A stretch of 64,000 nucleotides of DNA, taken from assembly GCA_021307315.1 (NCBI GenBank), contig JAJSPD010000101.1:79531-143530 (forward strand), given 5' to 3'. Shown one piece after another: positions 21,537 through 33,762 of this stretch (position 1 is its first letter; every line of letters begins with the position of its first letter). Below the pieces are notes generated by a model that was not told the DNA's origin, did not search any database, and was given only the letters and a program-made list of their open reading frames with translations. Position numbers and translations under genes: made by a program. Source of the stretch: Bisporella sp. PMI_857. Taxonomy: Eukaryota; Ascomycota; Leotiomycetes; Helotiales; Helotiaceae.

Positions 21537-21999
21537 GGTAGGATTGTTGAGGAACTGTGATAGCTTCAATTTTACCTGTTTTGGAAGCGATAGATTTTCT
21601 AATATATGACTAATGACTGCCTTCCTTTGCCTGCCCTACCAGTCAGCCTCGCCCATCCTTGCCGTGCCTTGAAATTTTGGCTGTCGGCCTTCCTCAGCCT
21701 GGCCAGCCCTGGTAGACTGCCTAACCCTGCCCAGGTGGGAGGCAAAGGCTAGGATGGGCATTCTGAACCGCTGTCCAAGATATTCGAGATGAACAGTGAG
21801 ACAAGCGGGACAGCTCGGCACGACCTGATATCAACAATAATAATCTATCTACAATGCCGGTGTTGTAGAAAGCTCAAGAAAGACAGAATGTCAGTTGGTA
21901 CTCAGCTACGCAGTGGATACAGTGCCATAATCACGGGTTCCGCAATTCTGAAAGGGATACTCTGGCAGTGGCTATATATAACACAGAACGATGCTAACA

Positions 22000-22550
22000 A
22001 ACATTATCAAAATCGGTGATGTGGAGGCGACCATCTGAGAGCAACCTCGATACAGAAAGAGAAATATTTATGACCAAGGGAGAAGGCTTGATCGCAGCGG
22101 TTCAATAAGAAAGATGTGCAGTCGCTTTCGCATGACAAGAGATGGAGACCCAAAACAATACTACGTGGTGTATTTAGAGGTTGCTCTTCTTTGTCTTCGA
22201 AATTTGTTGGATGTATTTCGTCTTTGGGAAAGCACCTCTCGGATCAAAGAGTCATTTATATTTTTGTCAGCGTGGCGAATGCGGACATGTCTGGATTTCA
22301 ATCAGCCATTACTTCTTAGTATACCTTCCGCTAAACGAGTTACCTTTGAAGATTGTCTGGTCTCGGGTACTTGCGCTCTTTGTCGGTGCAGAACGGACAG
22401 ACGTATCCTGGAGAATCGTGGACAAGGTGTCGGTACAATCACGGGGTAACTTCAGTGCGACAATTGAGACACGCTAGCTATTGCTTTGACCACATTCATT
22501 CCTTATATATAGTCTAGCTACCAGCCTCCTCATAAAGGAGGCAGTCAGAA
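22000..22550. other. No gene recognised
   Basis: Overlapping plus-strand frames of 67-111 codons (about 22114-22477) have no recognised domain and differ in frame without plausible splice sites. Nothing else is seen. Confidence 0.35.
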
Positions 22551-22589
22551 TATACAGCAGTCTACAGTACCCTTTATTTTGATTCAATC

Positions 22590-23080
22590 GTGATATCACC
22601 CCCGGAGAAACCAACACAAGGCATGTCTGATCATCTCATTCTTCCTCTTGAATCCCTTTCCTCCTTTACTCCGGGGGACAGCCCTTTACGCTGCAATAAT
22701 GAAGATCTGACCTGTGTTTGAAATGGAGTTGCCGTACAACCGGCTTCTTGACATTGGAATAGCTGCTGATTCAACTGGTTATCTGTTTCCGTGCGGCCGA
22801 TTTCCTTATTCGTTTTCAGACGTGATGGCAGATGCGCCGAAGTTATTTCTTGGTTCGAAGCCGCAGACTCGGATTTCGTAAGGATAGATAGTAGCTCGAA
22901 TTTACTTTCTTTGACTGTGTCGGGCAATGCCTCTAACTCTTGCGCCGGTGCGCCGGTATCGGTCGCAGTTTGTGCCAGATTTGTCGGCTCTAGATCTCCC
23001 TTTGTTGACTCATCTTCCGACTCGATTTCAAACCCATCTTCCGAACCAATTTCCGACCCATCTTCCATTGCCAATGGCAC
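22590..23080 (-). pseudogene. C2H2 zinc-finger protein, degenerate fragment
   Basis: The minus strand reads an acidic N-terminal part (MEDGSEIGSEDGFEIESEDE), then LFQCQEAGCTATPFQTQ, the first half of a C2H2 finger (C-x4-C...F-x-T-Q). After a short gap and a frame change come CSVKGCPPE and GGKGFKRKNEMIRHAL, which match the second finger and linker of a common fungal C2H2 protein family. The stretch normally between them, containing the His ligands of finger one, is missing, and an in-frame TAA occurs. As assembled it cannot fold two fingers. It was probably a transcription factor. Confidence 0.58.
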
Positions 23081-23189
23081 CTTTCCCGCTTGTTCCGCAA
23101 TATCAGATTTCCACCATCCATATAGTGATTAGTAGACTATCCCCTAAAGTAGAATTATTCTTTGATTTCGTGTGTGTAGGAAACTGACT

Positions 23190-24150
23190 TGGTGGAGGGC
23201 TCGGTGCATGGCCATAGTTGATTTTTATGGGTTTGAGCTCCTCGTCGCCTGAATTGCAGGCAAGTTCCATGAGAGCGGAATAGTGTGGCCAAAATTTTGT
23301 CTCTAGGAAACCACGACTGCTACCTCGCGGCTAAAGCTGACAAAATGAAGCAAGGCTAAGATGACGAGAAGTCGTGAGATAAGTAGCTCTCCTCCAGGCA
23401 CTAGCTGCGGCTGGAATTACGTCATGTAACCTCTCGGAAAAAAGTGTGAGATTTCTGAAGTTACCTCTCTCGCCCGTAATAAGCTCTGACCTGGTCGATG
23501 TAGTCGGCGAGCCCTCCGGTAGGAGGGGTCTAGACGTGGTGCCCATACAATCCAATTGCTGGGTAGGGAGTCCCCTGTGCTTTAGAGTTGGCAGAATGAA
23601 GTGGCTGTTCAGCGGCTTATCGGAAGCACGAAAAAAGCCCCTGAGGCAATAGTCCAATCCAGGGGCCTGTCAGCAAGCGATGTTAGGGCTAAGAAATTAA
23701 ATTGGAAGTCACTTTTGGGAGATGGCTATACAAGGAAGACTTGCATCTCATTCAAGCCAAGCGATTTTCAATCAGTTCGTGAATCTTCCCAACACTCTTA
23801 TCACCACCTCACTGGAATGCCGGACGCGGCCGAACACAAATTACCCTAATCTCGTAGTAAAAATTGCAGACGGCACGAAGGATAGAACCAGAAGTACGAT
23901 AGAATGATCACTTGCAAGTAGGACATCCTGAAGTAAATTTTAAGGTTGGTTACTAACAATGGTAGGCGTAAATCATCTGGTGAAATCATAATTAAGTCTA
24001 TTGGCTTTGTTCTATTTGGCTATACCAGAATATTACTTGTGATAGTTCTTGGGCAGACTAGATCGACAACGTTAGACTATTCGATAAGAACGTGATGATG
24101 GCTTATACTGACTTTACGTAGAGGAGAAGAAGCTTTCGTGTCTTCGACGC
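23190..24150. other. No gene recognised upstream of the transcription factor
   Basis: A 108-codon minus-strand frame (23331-23657) and several shorter ones lack recognisable domains. The right end (CTGACTTTACGTAG, ending at about 24121) looks like a branch site plus acceptor for the next gene, but no upstream zinc-cluster exon was found here. Confidence 0.4.
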
Positions 24151-24162
24151 ACTAAGGCGGGC

Positions 24163-25639
24163 ATGGCGTGTGAATGCTACCCATTAAATGCATTATCGGT
24201 AGCTCCTGTCAGCGGTCTTGACAAGCAAGAAGAACTATATTTCCAGAATTTCATCAACAACGCAACATTGTTTTTTGGTTCACGGAGCAAATATAAGATT
24301 CAGACGTTCATGCGTACCATGCTCCAGGAATCGATAACTAATTCATGTGTGCGTCATACTATTGTAGCCACAGGAGCAATGATGCAGAGCTTTAACATGA
24401 GCTGTAAATGGGCATACATGCTTAAATTCACCAGCATTCGGGATGAGCATTATAAGTTTGCTTTGGAGCAGTATCAGAAGGCCATTTTCAAACTCCAAAC
24501 CTTGATAGGCGGACGACAGGGTAGTGATGACACTGCAGAATTCCTGGTTCCAGCTTTTGCGCTTGCGTTATTTGACATCTTCGCAGGCAATAACGAATTC
24601 GCAATACAGCATATTTACTTTTGCCGGCATATTCTGGTCGCCTGCCATTCATCCTTTGCGTCAACACCGTGTTCAAATGGCCAATCGGTTTTTGGAGCTC
24701 TTGTTGGCCCAAGTGTTGCCAGCATTTTCGTCAATAACGACATACAAGTTATATTTGCCCTGGGAATTGAGGAAAAATGTTCCTATTCTGCTTACGCGCC
24801 CACATATTCAAGTACAACAGTACCAGAGAAATTTCTGGATCTAGATGATGCAAAAAGTTGTCGGGATATACTTCTCGAAAATGCCTATAATACGTACTTG
24901 TCTACATTGCAATTCCATTTCATAGCCAGGGAAAAGATACCAGAAAAGTGGGTGGGGGTTCGAGAAGCTATCCTCCAAAGCATCAATCTCTGGTTTACCG
25001 CCTTTAATTCGTTGCAGGGATACCAAGATGATATAACAGCTCATCCGCTAGCACGTCCCAATTCTATGAGTTTTGAGGTCACCATTCTTCTGCTGCGCCT
25101 GTCCAGCATGCTACAGACCCCGGAAACATGCTACGACGGGTTCGAACAGCACTTTAGAAACCTTCTCACTCTTTGTAATGACGTTGTCGAATATGAATGT
25201 GCGAACTCTATATACGAGGTTGGTAAGTAATTGCATTTCGAAGCACGATGAAAAGATGTGATAGTCCAGCTAACATGAAAAAGGAACAAAATCATTCAAT
25301 TTTGAAGAGGGCATTATTCCAGCCCTCTACCTCTGTGCAACGAAATGCCGGATGTCGGAACTCCGAAACGAGGCTGTCAAAATGTTATTAGCTGAACAAA
25401 GGCGCGAAGGGCCGTGGGATTCAAAGCTTCATGGAAGAGTTGCTCGTTGGCTTATTTCGCTCGAGAGTGAGATTGAGCACGAGGGTCAGGCGACCAGTGA
25501 TGGGAGAGTATGGGGGGAATGTATACAGTTTAATTTGGAATCTCGGGAAGCTACAGTTACATGTCGACAGAATATACCTACAGCACATAGCAGAGGATGG
25601 TCGGAGAAAACATGCTTTATAGATTTAGATAGTGACTAG
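24163..25639 (+). CDS. Fungal transcription factor (Fungal_trans_2 type) lacking an intact zinc cluster
   Basis: Exons 24163-25222 and 25284-25639 join across a 61-bp intron (GTAAGT donor, GCTAAC branch) to give 471 residues. The regulatory domain resembles PF11951 proteins: EELYFQNFINNATLFFGSRS near the start, QESITNSCVRHTIVATGAMM, the helical middle, and the C-terminal GIIPALYLCATKCR with EAVKMLLAEQRREGPWDS and RVARWLISLE. Just upstream and in frame the exon also encodes KLSCLRRTKAGMACECYPLN. This looks like the end of a Zn2Cys6 cluster in which one Cys of the usual CLRCTKAG is Arg. No first zinc-cluster exon was found. It may be a regulator that lost DNA binding, or its start is mis-placed. 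Confidence 0.75.
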
Positions 25640-28600
25640 GAAAAGCGTGTGTGATTTATATGATATATACTTGTTAATATTCATTTGTATCATTGAACTG
25701 ACGATTAAAAAAGTCCCTTTCATCAAGTGAAGCGCGATCCTGTAATTTTATGGAAATAGTATGAAATTAATATTTCTTTAATCAAGTTTAGGTGAGAAAG
25801 TCTGAGTCGATGGTCGGGTACTCTCGAATTCACCATCTTCCCGTTCTTCCCGTTCTTCCTGTTCCACCAACAAAAAATGCCGCGTGCCGAGCCGAGAATC
25901 CAAGGCGGCCCCTCAACTTTGGCTGCTCAGCGCCGAGAGAGGCGCTATTGTAGCTTGGCACAGCTTGAATTTTTTTGGCCCTGGCCTATTAAGCGACATT
26001 AGCAAAGACCCTGCTGTGGATAAGAGTGGGGCCTTCACGCAAAGACGGGGTAGCGGAGAATGATTCCTCAGGTGGACACCCTCCGACATGGATCTCGTAT
26101 TGTGTTGCACATACATCTTTTGGCTTGAAATTGGAGTTGCTTGGTTTCGATGCAGCTGGTGTCAAGCTAAAAGGCCCAGAACTACCTTGGCCGAGCGACA
26201 TGTCGTTCCTCATTCTAAATGATCCCACATCCGTTTTCGAATTTGCGATCATGTGTTACTTTCTTCTTTATCGAACTCAATTAATAGATCAAGTCGTACG
26301 TGGCATAGAATCAGACTTGTAGATTCCCAGCCAAACTCAGATCGGCTACAACATCTTTCATGTTGAAAAAGGCAGCAGCGTTTATGCGTGACTTTATATT
26401 AGTTAAATTCAAGTGCGGCCATGCTCATTTCACAGTCCGAGCCTGGTGTCAAACTTACGAGACGACTCACAAGAAAAGGTGTGTTCTCAGTGTAGATAGG
26501 ATTAGGTACAGGTTTGTTGTCGTACCGTGCAAAACATAATATAGGGGACACTAACGATGCCTCAGATACGACGAACCTTGTGGTAGGTAATAACATTTAT
26601 TTGTGCACAAGATCGATCTAAGGTGATTCACAGGAGACTGTCGCATTTTACCTGAACCAAGTTGGTGGTCTAAGGTCCAACCTAATCGCTGGTCATCATC
26701 ACCAAGACTGAAAAATATAGCTCAGCACGAAAGGTTAGCGATAAAGTTCGAGAGAGCATTTTTCAAGATTGAGTGGTCGAATCTCGAGAAAGTGGATACC
26801 CGATAGTAGCTGAGCATTGCTGTACACATCGTATAAATTATTATAAATTTTCCTACCGCTCGTGGCTGTTTGGCTCAGCGTTATTAACTATTTATTGAAC
26901 CCTCATATGCGCGACTCGGTGTGATTTTAATCTCCTCACTAGCTCCTGTCCCACGGTTTTAGTACTTGTAGTTCCTAAGGATGGCATGTCATTGGAAGCT
27001 TTGGGCTGTTGTATGGAACAGCTCGACCAGCTCTGATTTTATGATTCCATATCAGATCGGAGGGAGCAGGAAAGTGTGAAGTATTGTGCTCTGTGCATGG
27101 CGAGTCGGCGGGCCTTGGCTCAGACCCAGTCTTGCGCTCCGCCCCCATGATCTCTTTGTATTTCAGTCTCTACCACACAAGCATTTCCGAAGAATCGGAA
27201 TAAGAGAGTGCGACGAATGACTGGCTGTTCAGGGATCAACCAATACTTCAGGATTTCCCCGAACCCGAGGTCGACTTTGAAGTGGGTAATACGAACTCAA
27301 GCTCAAGGAAACCTACAACAATACGTGCAGTCGTCATCTGCAAGATCAGAAGCTGGCGTGGAAAGTAGCATCCGTTCCGCACAAGGCAGATCCATCATAA
27401 GCACCAAGGTCACGGCATGGCCGTGGACTCCCTTTCCAGAGTATACCGGCAACTTTCCTCTGTTTATTCAGTTTGCTCTTACCTCGAGACTTGATCTTGA
27501 CGATGCTGACCTTCGCAGATTTTCAACGGCGTCATCTCTGCACTGGTACTCCCCTCCCCCTCCTCCGCATTCTAAGCCGCGACCACAATGAACGCACTTT
27601 CACAACTTACCACCCATCGTTTCATCATACCACCCTTGAGCGCACAAATTTCTGGAGCAGAGGGGGCAAAGTGAGGATACAGTGGTGATGTAGACTGGTG
27701 CTCCCTCGCTCTGCGGGACAGGAGATGGTACGTCGAAGCAAACACAAGATGTCGGTTGATAGTGCGCGACGCATAGAAGCAGAACAAGCGTTGGGTCTGC
27801 TTATACCAAAATCTAAAGAATATGGTCGTCCGATTTTACCCTTCTACGATTTTTAGCTGCTCCAGCAGCTCAGTCATCGTCAGCTGTGGCAACTCCTCTT
27901 TAGATCCACGAGTTCCGCGGGTAGAATATTCTCAACTCATTACCATATCCGCAAGAGAATGGCCAAGGGCTGCAGTCAAATGGGCGACTTCGCGACTTTG
28001 CGAGTTAGACAACTAGTCGACGCTATGTGAGTTAGGTTACGAAGGGGAGGACACAACTGTAACTATGACGTGGCAAGAGATACGGGCATTCATAATAATC
28101 TACCCAGTAACCACTGGTGACACAATGGGTCTGGGGTTTCATGGGTAAAGTCCTATTACATGGTATGCTTTCAACTACAAGAGTTGAGAATATATGGGTG
28201 TTGGTGAGGTGAAAGCAAACGGGACCTTCTACATCTTGCTCGATGACTGAAATCCACAACAGCCATCCTCTATTGGTTCGCCAGCTATCGCACGGTCTAT
28301 CTAACTTGGGTTCAGCTGTTGTGGTTAGCCGCCACAACGATGCATTCGTTTACACTGATTTTGATCCTACCATTACTGGGAACTTAATCAATGTTTTTGG
28401 GAAAGGTCATCCATCCAGTACCGCCAGATGTCCCCGGATACCTTTTGCTGTCTCAATATCTAAACATTCGCAGACTCGAAAGTTGCGGCTATCAGGGGTT
28501 GTCTGCGAAGACCTACTCAGAACGTCCGCTTTGCAAGTGACATTATCGGCCTTGGACTTATCAACAACCCGCCGAAATTGGATATTTGGGTCGATCAATG

Positions 28601-29460
28601 AATTGATGACATCATCACTCGCCATTCGCCCGTGCTTGCTTCAACTTTTGGAAGTGTTGAGGGCAATAGATCCCGGACTTCGTTGTGGCCAGACGATTTG
28701 GGCAAGGTTGGATAGAGCATATGGATATTAATCAGCTGTTAAGATTCCTCCCAATATTTCGAGACCGGTTTAGCTGATCCAGCTCCTCTATCGGGAAGAT
28801 GACGCTTCTCCTATTCTGGTGGTAGTGGCGCAGTTTTGATAATCAGCATCATAACCCGGCCATCTAAATCTTGCCAAGGCTGAGCCCTTGGGTAAGAACT
28901 CTTAAGAAAGGGATTGGGATGAATTACTTTGTTCATTTATTATGATCAATTTAAAGTCTAGTCTCACCGCTTCATATTTGCAAGATTTTTCATTCTCTTT
29001 TGATATCATGCCAAATTTATGTCATGAAACTTGTCTAAAAGCCTGGTTGGTACCTACACTGATGATGCAGACAATCACCGGACTCTGATAGCCCAACTTG
29101 CGGTAATAAAACTTATGCAAACTATAAAATTACCTGTACATTACAATACATCGAAAGTTTGTGGATGACAGTCCTCCGAAATCGGGCGTGGGAATATGCA
29201 GAACAGCTACAAAGTCACAACAGCTATTCACTCATGCTACAGGGCCAATACAAATATTCCACCGAGTTGAGATGCCCAAATGACACCTTCTGTCGTCAAA
29301 AAAAGAAATCGTCCTCCAACCTCCATCCAAAACTAAGCCTAGACCATCTCATAAAAGAACCCGAAAGAATGTACGTTAACGACAACGAAAGCATTAGACC
29401 ACGCAGATTCGAAAGATAAGGAAGCCCAGTTGTGTTTTATTGCGCTCGTAAGGTTGCTGA
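25640..29460. other. Long stretch without a recognised gene
   Basis: Open frames occur but none is convincing. 26026-26322 (+) is 98 codons. 27208-27591 (+) encodes VTAWPWTPFPEYTGNFPLFI. 28243-28731 (+) is 162 codons from ATG with no family. 29159-29419 (+) is 86 codons. Antisense frames over the same bases are equally long, which argues for chance or decay. No repeats with clear ends were seen. Confidence 0.35.
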
Positions 29461-29469
29461 AGTGGGCTA

Positions 29470-31710
29470 TCAACTTGTCGGCGTCACATCCTCAGGATTC
29501 CCTTGATAGAGCAGTTCAGCCCATATATGCCAATGCAGAACGCCAATATGTGCTATTCTTGTCGCTATATCCTCGATCTCCTCTTTAACGCCACAATCCT
29601 GGGTTGAAGTAGTACTCTTTTGACGAGTTGCGGCGTCGAACAGTTGTGTACATGTCAAGGGCATGTATAAGTCCACTAATTTTCGTAGCACGGGGCACAA
29701 CTGGACAAAGACTTTGCGCTCAGCATCTCGGTATGGCCCAGAGCCAGCGTTAGAAAGATACGAGGCAAGCTCGATTTCGTCTTGCGGCAGCCGAGTGAGA
29801 TTTGCGGTCGTAGAGCGGAGAATCTAGAGGGCGAGGTCTGGGGCTAGGATGCTCCACCTATCGGGGGAATTGGAGGATGACAGAATTGCCTGAAGAGAGG
29901 AACGAACGTGTGGAGATGTGTCGACAGAAGTCATAGAGATGCAGAGCGGCGACGGTGCATGGTCTGGAGTTGAGGCTAAGGATAGCGGTGATGGTCGTGG
30001 ACTAGGAAATGATGAAGTGACGGCATTATCTTCTAGATGCGAGTATCTGCGATGATCTCCTGATGCACGAATGGAGAGAAAATCGGATGGTGATGGAAGA
30101 ACGGGGTCTGGAGGAGAAGGAATAGAGTTGTCGGCTGGAGAGGCCGGCCTTGTAGAGGGAGAGGCGACAGTCGACGTGACGGGGGTATCATCGCATGCCA
30201 TACGCCGTGCTATCTGTCTTCTACTGTCTGCTTGCAGTCTACGAAATAATTGCATACAGATCTCTATTTTGATCATATCTGCTATATCTGCGTTGAGTTT
30301 GTACAGGCGTTCTGTGTCCCAAACGAAAGTGTCGGGATAAGGTGTATTCGTCGGGTGGAGAATCAAGTGTACTAATTGTAACAACCGGTATGCCCAAGGT
30401 GCGACACGGAGGCCATGGCACGGGATCAGGAGGCTGAAGATCAGGGTATGAGGGGTTTCAGAGCCGATACGGAGGAGAGTCGGAGTCGCCTATATACGGC
30501 CTGCTCCCACTCTCTACAGTTGTTCCTCATGTTTTTGTATCCTTCGTAGGTAGACCTATAAGGCAATCACTGTCAGCCTATTGTACGCACTCCCATATGC
30601 CTCTATTCTAGCCCGTGATTCCTTGCGTCGTTACACTAATGCTTTCATGAAATCCCAGAAGCTATCCTTGGACTGAGCCACGAAACCAATATCTGGTAAA
30701 CTCCTTGCGTTCCTGAACCATGCGTGAGCCTGCCCAACGTTTACTTTACCCAAAGCAATTTTTCTCGAGAAGAATTTCTGCTCAAAGGAAATTGTGTCCT
30801 GGATGAGAAAGGGTCTAAGGCATTTAATCTGGTGATTTGCAACATCCTATAGATACATCAGTACAAGTACGCAATCTTTCTTGTCTCAGAAACTCACCAG
30901 CTTCATCGCTTCCAAAACTCCCAATAGGTTACGTATACCTAACACCAGCTTTGCAACATCGCCTTCGTGGTCGCCTACGCTAATTTGTGTGGCCATCTCA
31001 TCAACCCACCAGTCTCTCATAGGCGCGCAATGACATTTCAATAGCTGAGATAGCCATTGACACAATTTTGGTAAATCTGCCACCCCTTTATAAAGTTGCT
31101 GCATGAGTAGATCAACATTGAAAGTCTCTTCTACTGACGGCCGATCTCGCTGAGGAACCAGTGTTTCTAATATCCCTCGAATAGCTCTCAAAGTGGCAGG
31201 TAAACACCAATCGGTGTTTCCATACTGGTTATGAAAACCCTCAGGATTTGTGAGAAAGTGACAAAGCTGTATCTGCATTAACTCATAAAAGGCATTTTGC
31301 TTCTCAGCCTTTATCTTGCCCTTCTCGCCGTCTAGATTTGGTCTGAAGTGCAGATCCGGATCAAAATTGATATCATGCCGCAGCTTGGGATTGTGGAAGA
31401 TTTTATTGACATCGAGTTTGCTCAGTGTCTTCTTAGTCACTGGAGGCTCCAAAGCAGCATGTTGACCAAGGCCTGCAGGATTTCCTTGCAGTAAATAGTG
31501 ATAATGTTCCCATTCCTGCTGCACGCTCACGATGTCGATGTTATCATCGCCAAGGACGATGATGATACGTCTCTCAACTTCCCCAACGGCCGCTGTAGTA
31601 CTGTCGGCTGGGCCTCTTCTCATCCCGTATCTTATTGTAAACAATGTATCCTTTTCAACCAGCCGCTGATCAAATCCTTTCTGCTGAGAATCGGTGTTCT
31701 TCCGAGGCAA
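29470..31710 (-). pseudogene. TCP11/Sok1-like protein gene, interrupted
   Basis: The segments read on the minus strand in the order of the fungal TCP11 domain (PF05794). Exon about 31700-30898: TKKTLSKLDVNKIFHNPKLR, FDPDLHFRPNLDGEKG, GILETLVPQRDRPSVEE, KCHCAPMRDWWVDEM, LLGVLEAMKL. A 51-bp GTGAGT intron (30897-30847) follows. Then DVANHQIKCLRPFLIQDTIS, FSRKI and KVNVGQAHAWFRNA down to 30638, where a TAA occurs. After an uncertain gap (about 30637-30400) come LHPTNTPYPDTFVWDTERLY and DMIKIEICMQLFRRL. A TAG at 29826-29824 splits DLAL from ILRSTTANLTRLPQDE, which runs to the stop at 29470. Sok1-type proteins act in cAMP/PKA-linked signalling in yeast. The N-terminus is unresolved because the open frame begins without an ATG. 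Confidence 0.72.
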
Positions 31711-33200
31711 TAGGCATTCTTCCGCGTAATTGATATTCTAAGACCCAAGAATGCGCCGATAGCGCCGTCGGCACGTTGGGATGCTAAGTCGATGGGAGTG
31801 GATCTTTTAACTCCGTAGAATTTATGTTAGTATTTATTTCCGTGCAAACGACTATAGGTTTCTGTGCTCGTTCCAATGATCCCGTAGCTTGGGAAGTCAG
31901 GCAGCTGGCTACTTGCCTCGAGAATTGTTGGAAGGCCCGCCGGTCCCTGCTCTTGAAAGCACGCCAGTGTTGGCCCAGTACGAGCCAGCACGTGGAGTAA
32001 GACGTACCTTTATATTTTGACTATCATCGTATTGAGATAGCTTAATATTGGAATGCTGCTTGTCGCTATGGCGGTCGCTGTACTTGGTAGAACGACTTTT
32101 CCTGACTTAAATAGGTAGGCTCAGATACGACTTACGGGTGAAATTGTTGGTTGAAGGCCCATGACTGCAGGCCCCTGTGCGCCCCTGTCCACGGCGGCGT
32201 ATAGACCTCAAAATCACATAGCTATGCAGAATATTCAGGGGTAATTTATCGCCCGAAATTAGGATTCACTGTGTTGGTCCCCGGTGCCACCAGAAACACG
32301 CCCTGTGCCACATTGCTTAGCGCTACCGTGACACGACAGCTGCAAGCGCATAGAAGCGGGGCTATTCCATCTCCACCCGAAACCTTAAGAGGATACCCTG
32401 CTTCTGGGAACTATACTGAGCGCGGATGAGCCCCGTACCCACGTACAGGATAAAAGCTGGGCGGCTGTAGCAGTAACCACAGCATACTGAAAAGATTATT
32501 CCAAGGGTAAAATTATCCTATACTTTCCAGTCGGGCTACAGTATTCCCCTTTCCACACCTACCCAGCCGCAGTTTATTTGGGCATGTACAAAGGTAGTCT
32601 TAGATTTCACCTGCATAGGATGATCGTATAAAATGTGTTTACGGCCTCATATCAGCCTTTAGCAAAGGGAATTACAGTAACGTTTTGAGATTTCGGGTTC
32701 ATATATCCTGAAGTTTAGAAAGAGGGGTAGGGCATAGAGTAATCGTTCCTTATTGATTCCACAGAATATGGCATACCAATAAGGGCTGCTGTAATCGAGC
32801 CAGGGTTTATTTATTGCGTATCGCAATTGTAGCCTCACCGATATCTCAGGATCTCTTACATATACGTAAGCAACCAATTGGGCTATCCTGAGTTTCCCAT
32901 AACCAGCAAATTGCGGCATGAAGCAGAAACAGGAGGGAGGGTGGAACTTCAGATAATATCTCAATATTTCGGGTATAAGGCATCCAGGTTTACATATATA
33001 TATATATGGGGAGATGGTGTGACCTTTCGACTGGGCAAGATCGACTGGCTAACAGCTCGTGAATGAAGTCTTCAGATTCGATTTCCATTTAACCTTCGGA
33101 AGCAGGGAGTGTCGGATCACTCTACCCGTGGCAACACCACGTAATTGCTACGCAGTTGCCTGTTGGGTTGAATGTGATCTGATTGTTGAAGGATGAATCA
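31711..33200. other. No gene recognised
   Basis: AT-rich stretch including a 101-codon minus-strand frame (32659-32964) with no recognised family and a short (AT)n run near 32995. Nothing supportable as a gene. Confidence 0.35.
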
Positions 33201-33250
33201 AGGGATGAGGATATGCCTCATCCCTAAGTCATGTGACTTCGTCACATGAC
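33201..33250. repeat. Two adjacent short hairpins
   Basis: AGGGATGAGG/CCTCATCCCT (33201-33225, 5-base loop) is followed at 33228-33250 by GTCATGTGAC/GTCACATGAC (3-base loop). Both are perfect 10-bp arms. They could be a repeat end or a structured transcript element; nothing decides. Confidence 0.6.
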
Positions 33251-33762
33251 CCATCCTCCATTCAGTAACTAATCTATACTGGTAAATATTGATACAAACA
33301 GGGAGTAATCGCTTGAGGATTTGGAGTAGCAAATCCCTTTCTTCGCCTTCCTTTCAAACGACGTTCAAATAACTCTAGTACGTCTTTGGAGCGCGTTGGA
33401 ACGAAATTCAGTTATGTTGTCGACAGATGTTGGTCGATGTCATGGACCGCCGACTCTCAACTCTGTTACAGTGCAGATCCTTTTTGGCTGCGTAGTATTG
33501 ATTCACCATTAAAAGTGTAGAAAGGAATGCCGAATAACTACGTTAGCTTAGCATTGATGTTGTTTAGACGTAGAGTTACATCACAATTGCATAAGAAGCG
33601 TTCCAGTATCCAGGATCTGCTACTACCTGCGTCCCATGAAATGGCCACCAATACACAATCTTATATCGAGTCAAACAGTATATATGTACATGTACAGTAC
33701 ATACGCTTGATAGTGTATCCGAGGAGTCAAAACATAAAGTTTTCCATTAAATCATACAGAGT

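Larger units (their letters stand above)
20646..21773 (+). mobile_element. hAT element, internally deleted, with TCCAAGAT duplication
   Basis: 1128 bp between identical 8-bp direct repeats TCCAAGAT (20638-20645 and 21774-21781), the hallmark of hAT elements. The ends are inverted: left CAGCGTTTCAGATTGCCC, right reverse complement CAGCGGTTCAGAATGCCC. C-rich subterminal stretches rich in CCTGCC and CCTAGCC are present at both ends. It carries only the start of a transposase gene (20997 on) and is itself interrupted by a solo LTR. An autonomous hAT would be about 3 kb, so this is a deletion derivative of about 890 bp plus the LTR. Confidence 0.88.
18920..21900 (-). pseudogene. Fungal F-box family protein gene, multiply broken, hAT-interrupted
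   Basis: Blocks of a fungal F-box-type protein appear in order on the minus strand but in changing frames. About 20445-20250 gives CWDNIISCLYRLANEVENPW, then EKLYLYYGTHS. About 20215-19985 gives WFDHELLVPEVVGRGINPVV, then PGDYFYAVSNRATFQEDKID. About 19895 gives MIVEGRRESLLCRRKARRTF. About 19600-19350 gives YLDLVDDPL, then RLRLRAGSGKLGPPLVYP. About 19370-18940 gives DRRQDVDIAVLEMFCEQPIQ, then SHIGDVEGIMDDKGLVYATS. At least four frameshifts or stops separate them. The N-terminus appears to lie beyond a hAT element: the flanks at 20630 and 21782 rejoin smoothly once the element and one copy of its target duplication are removed, and the far side reads SGRAELSRLSHCSSRI, like an F-box helix. Such proteins are usually SCF adaptor subunits. 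This copy is not functional as assembled. Confidence 0.62.

Noticed and set aside
27208..27591. 127-codon frame ending in a Pro-rich tail
   Set aside because: Starts at GTG, has no recognised motif and no splice partners.
28243..28731. 162-codon ATG-initiated plus-strand frame
   Set aside because: No recognised domain, and the opposite strand is open over much of the same stretch; kept only as an unassigned frame.
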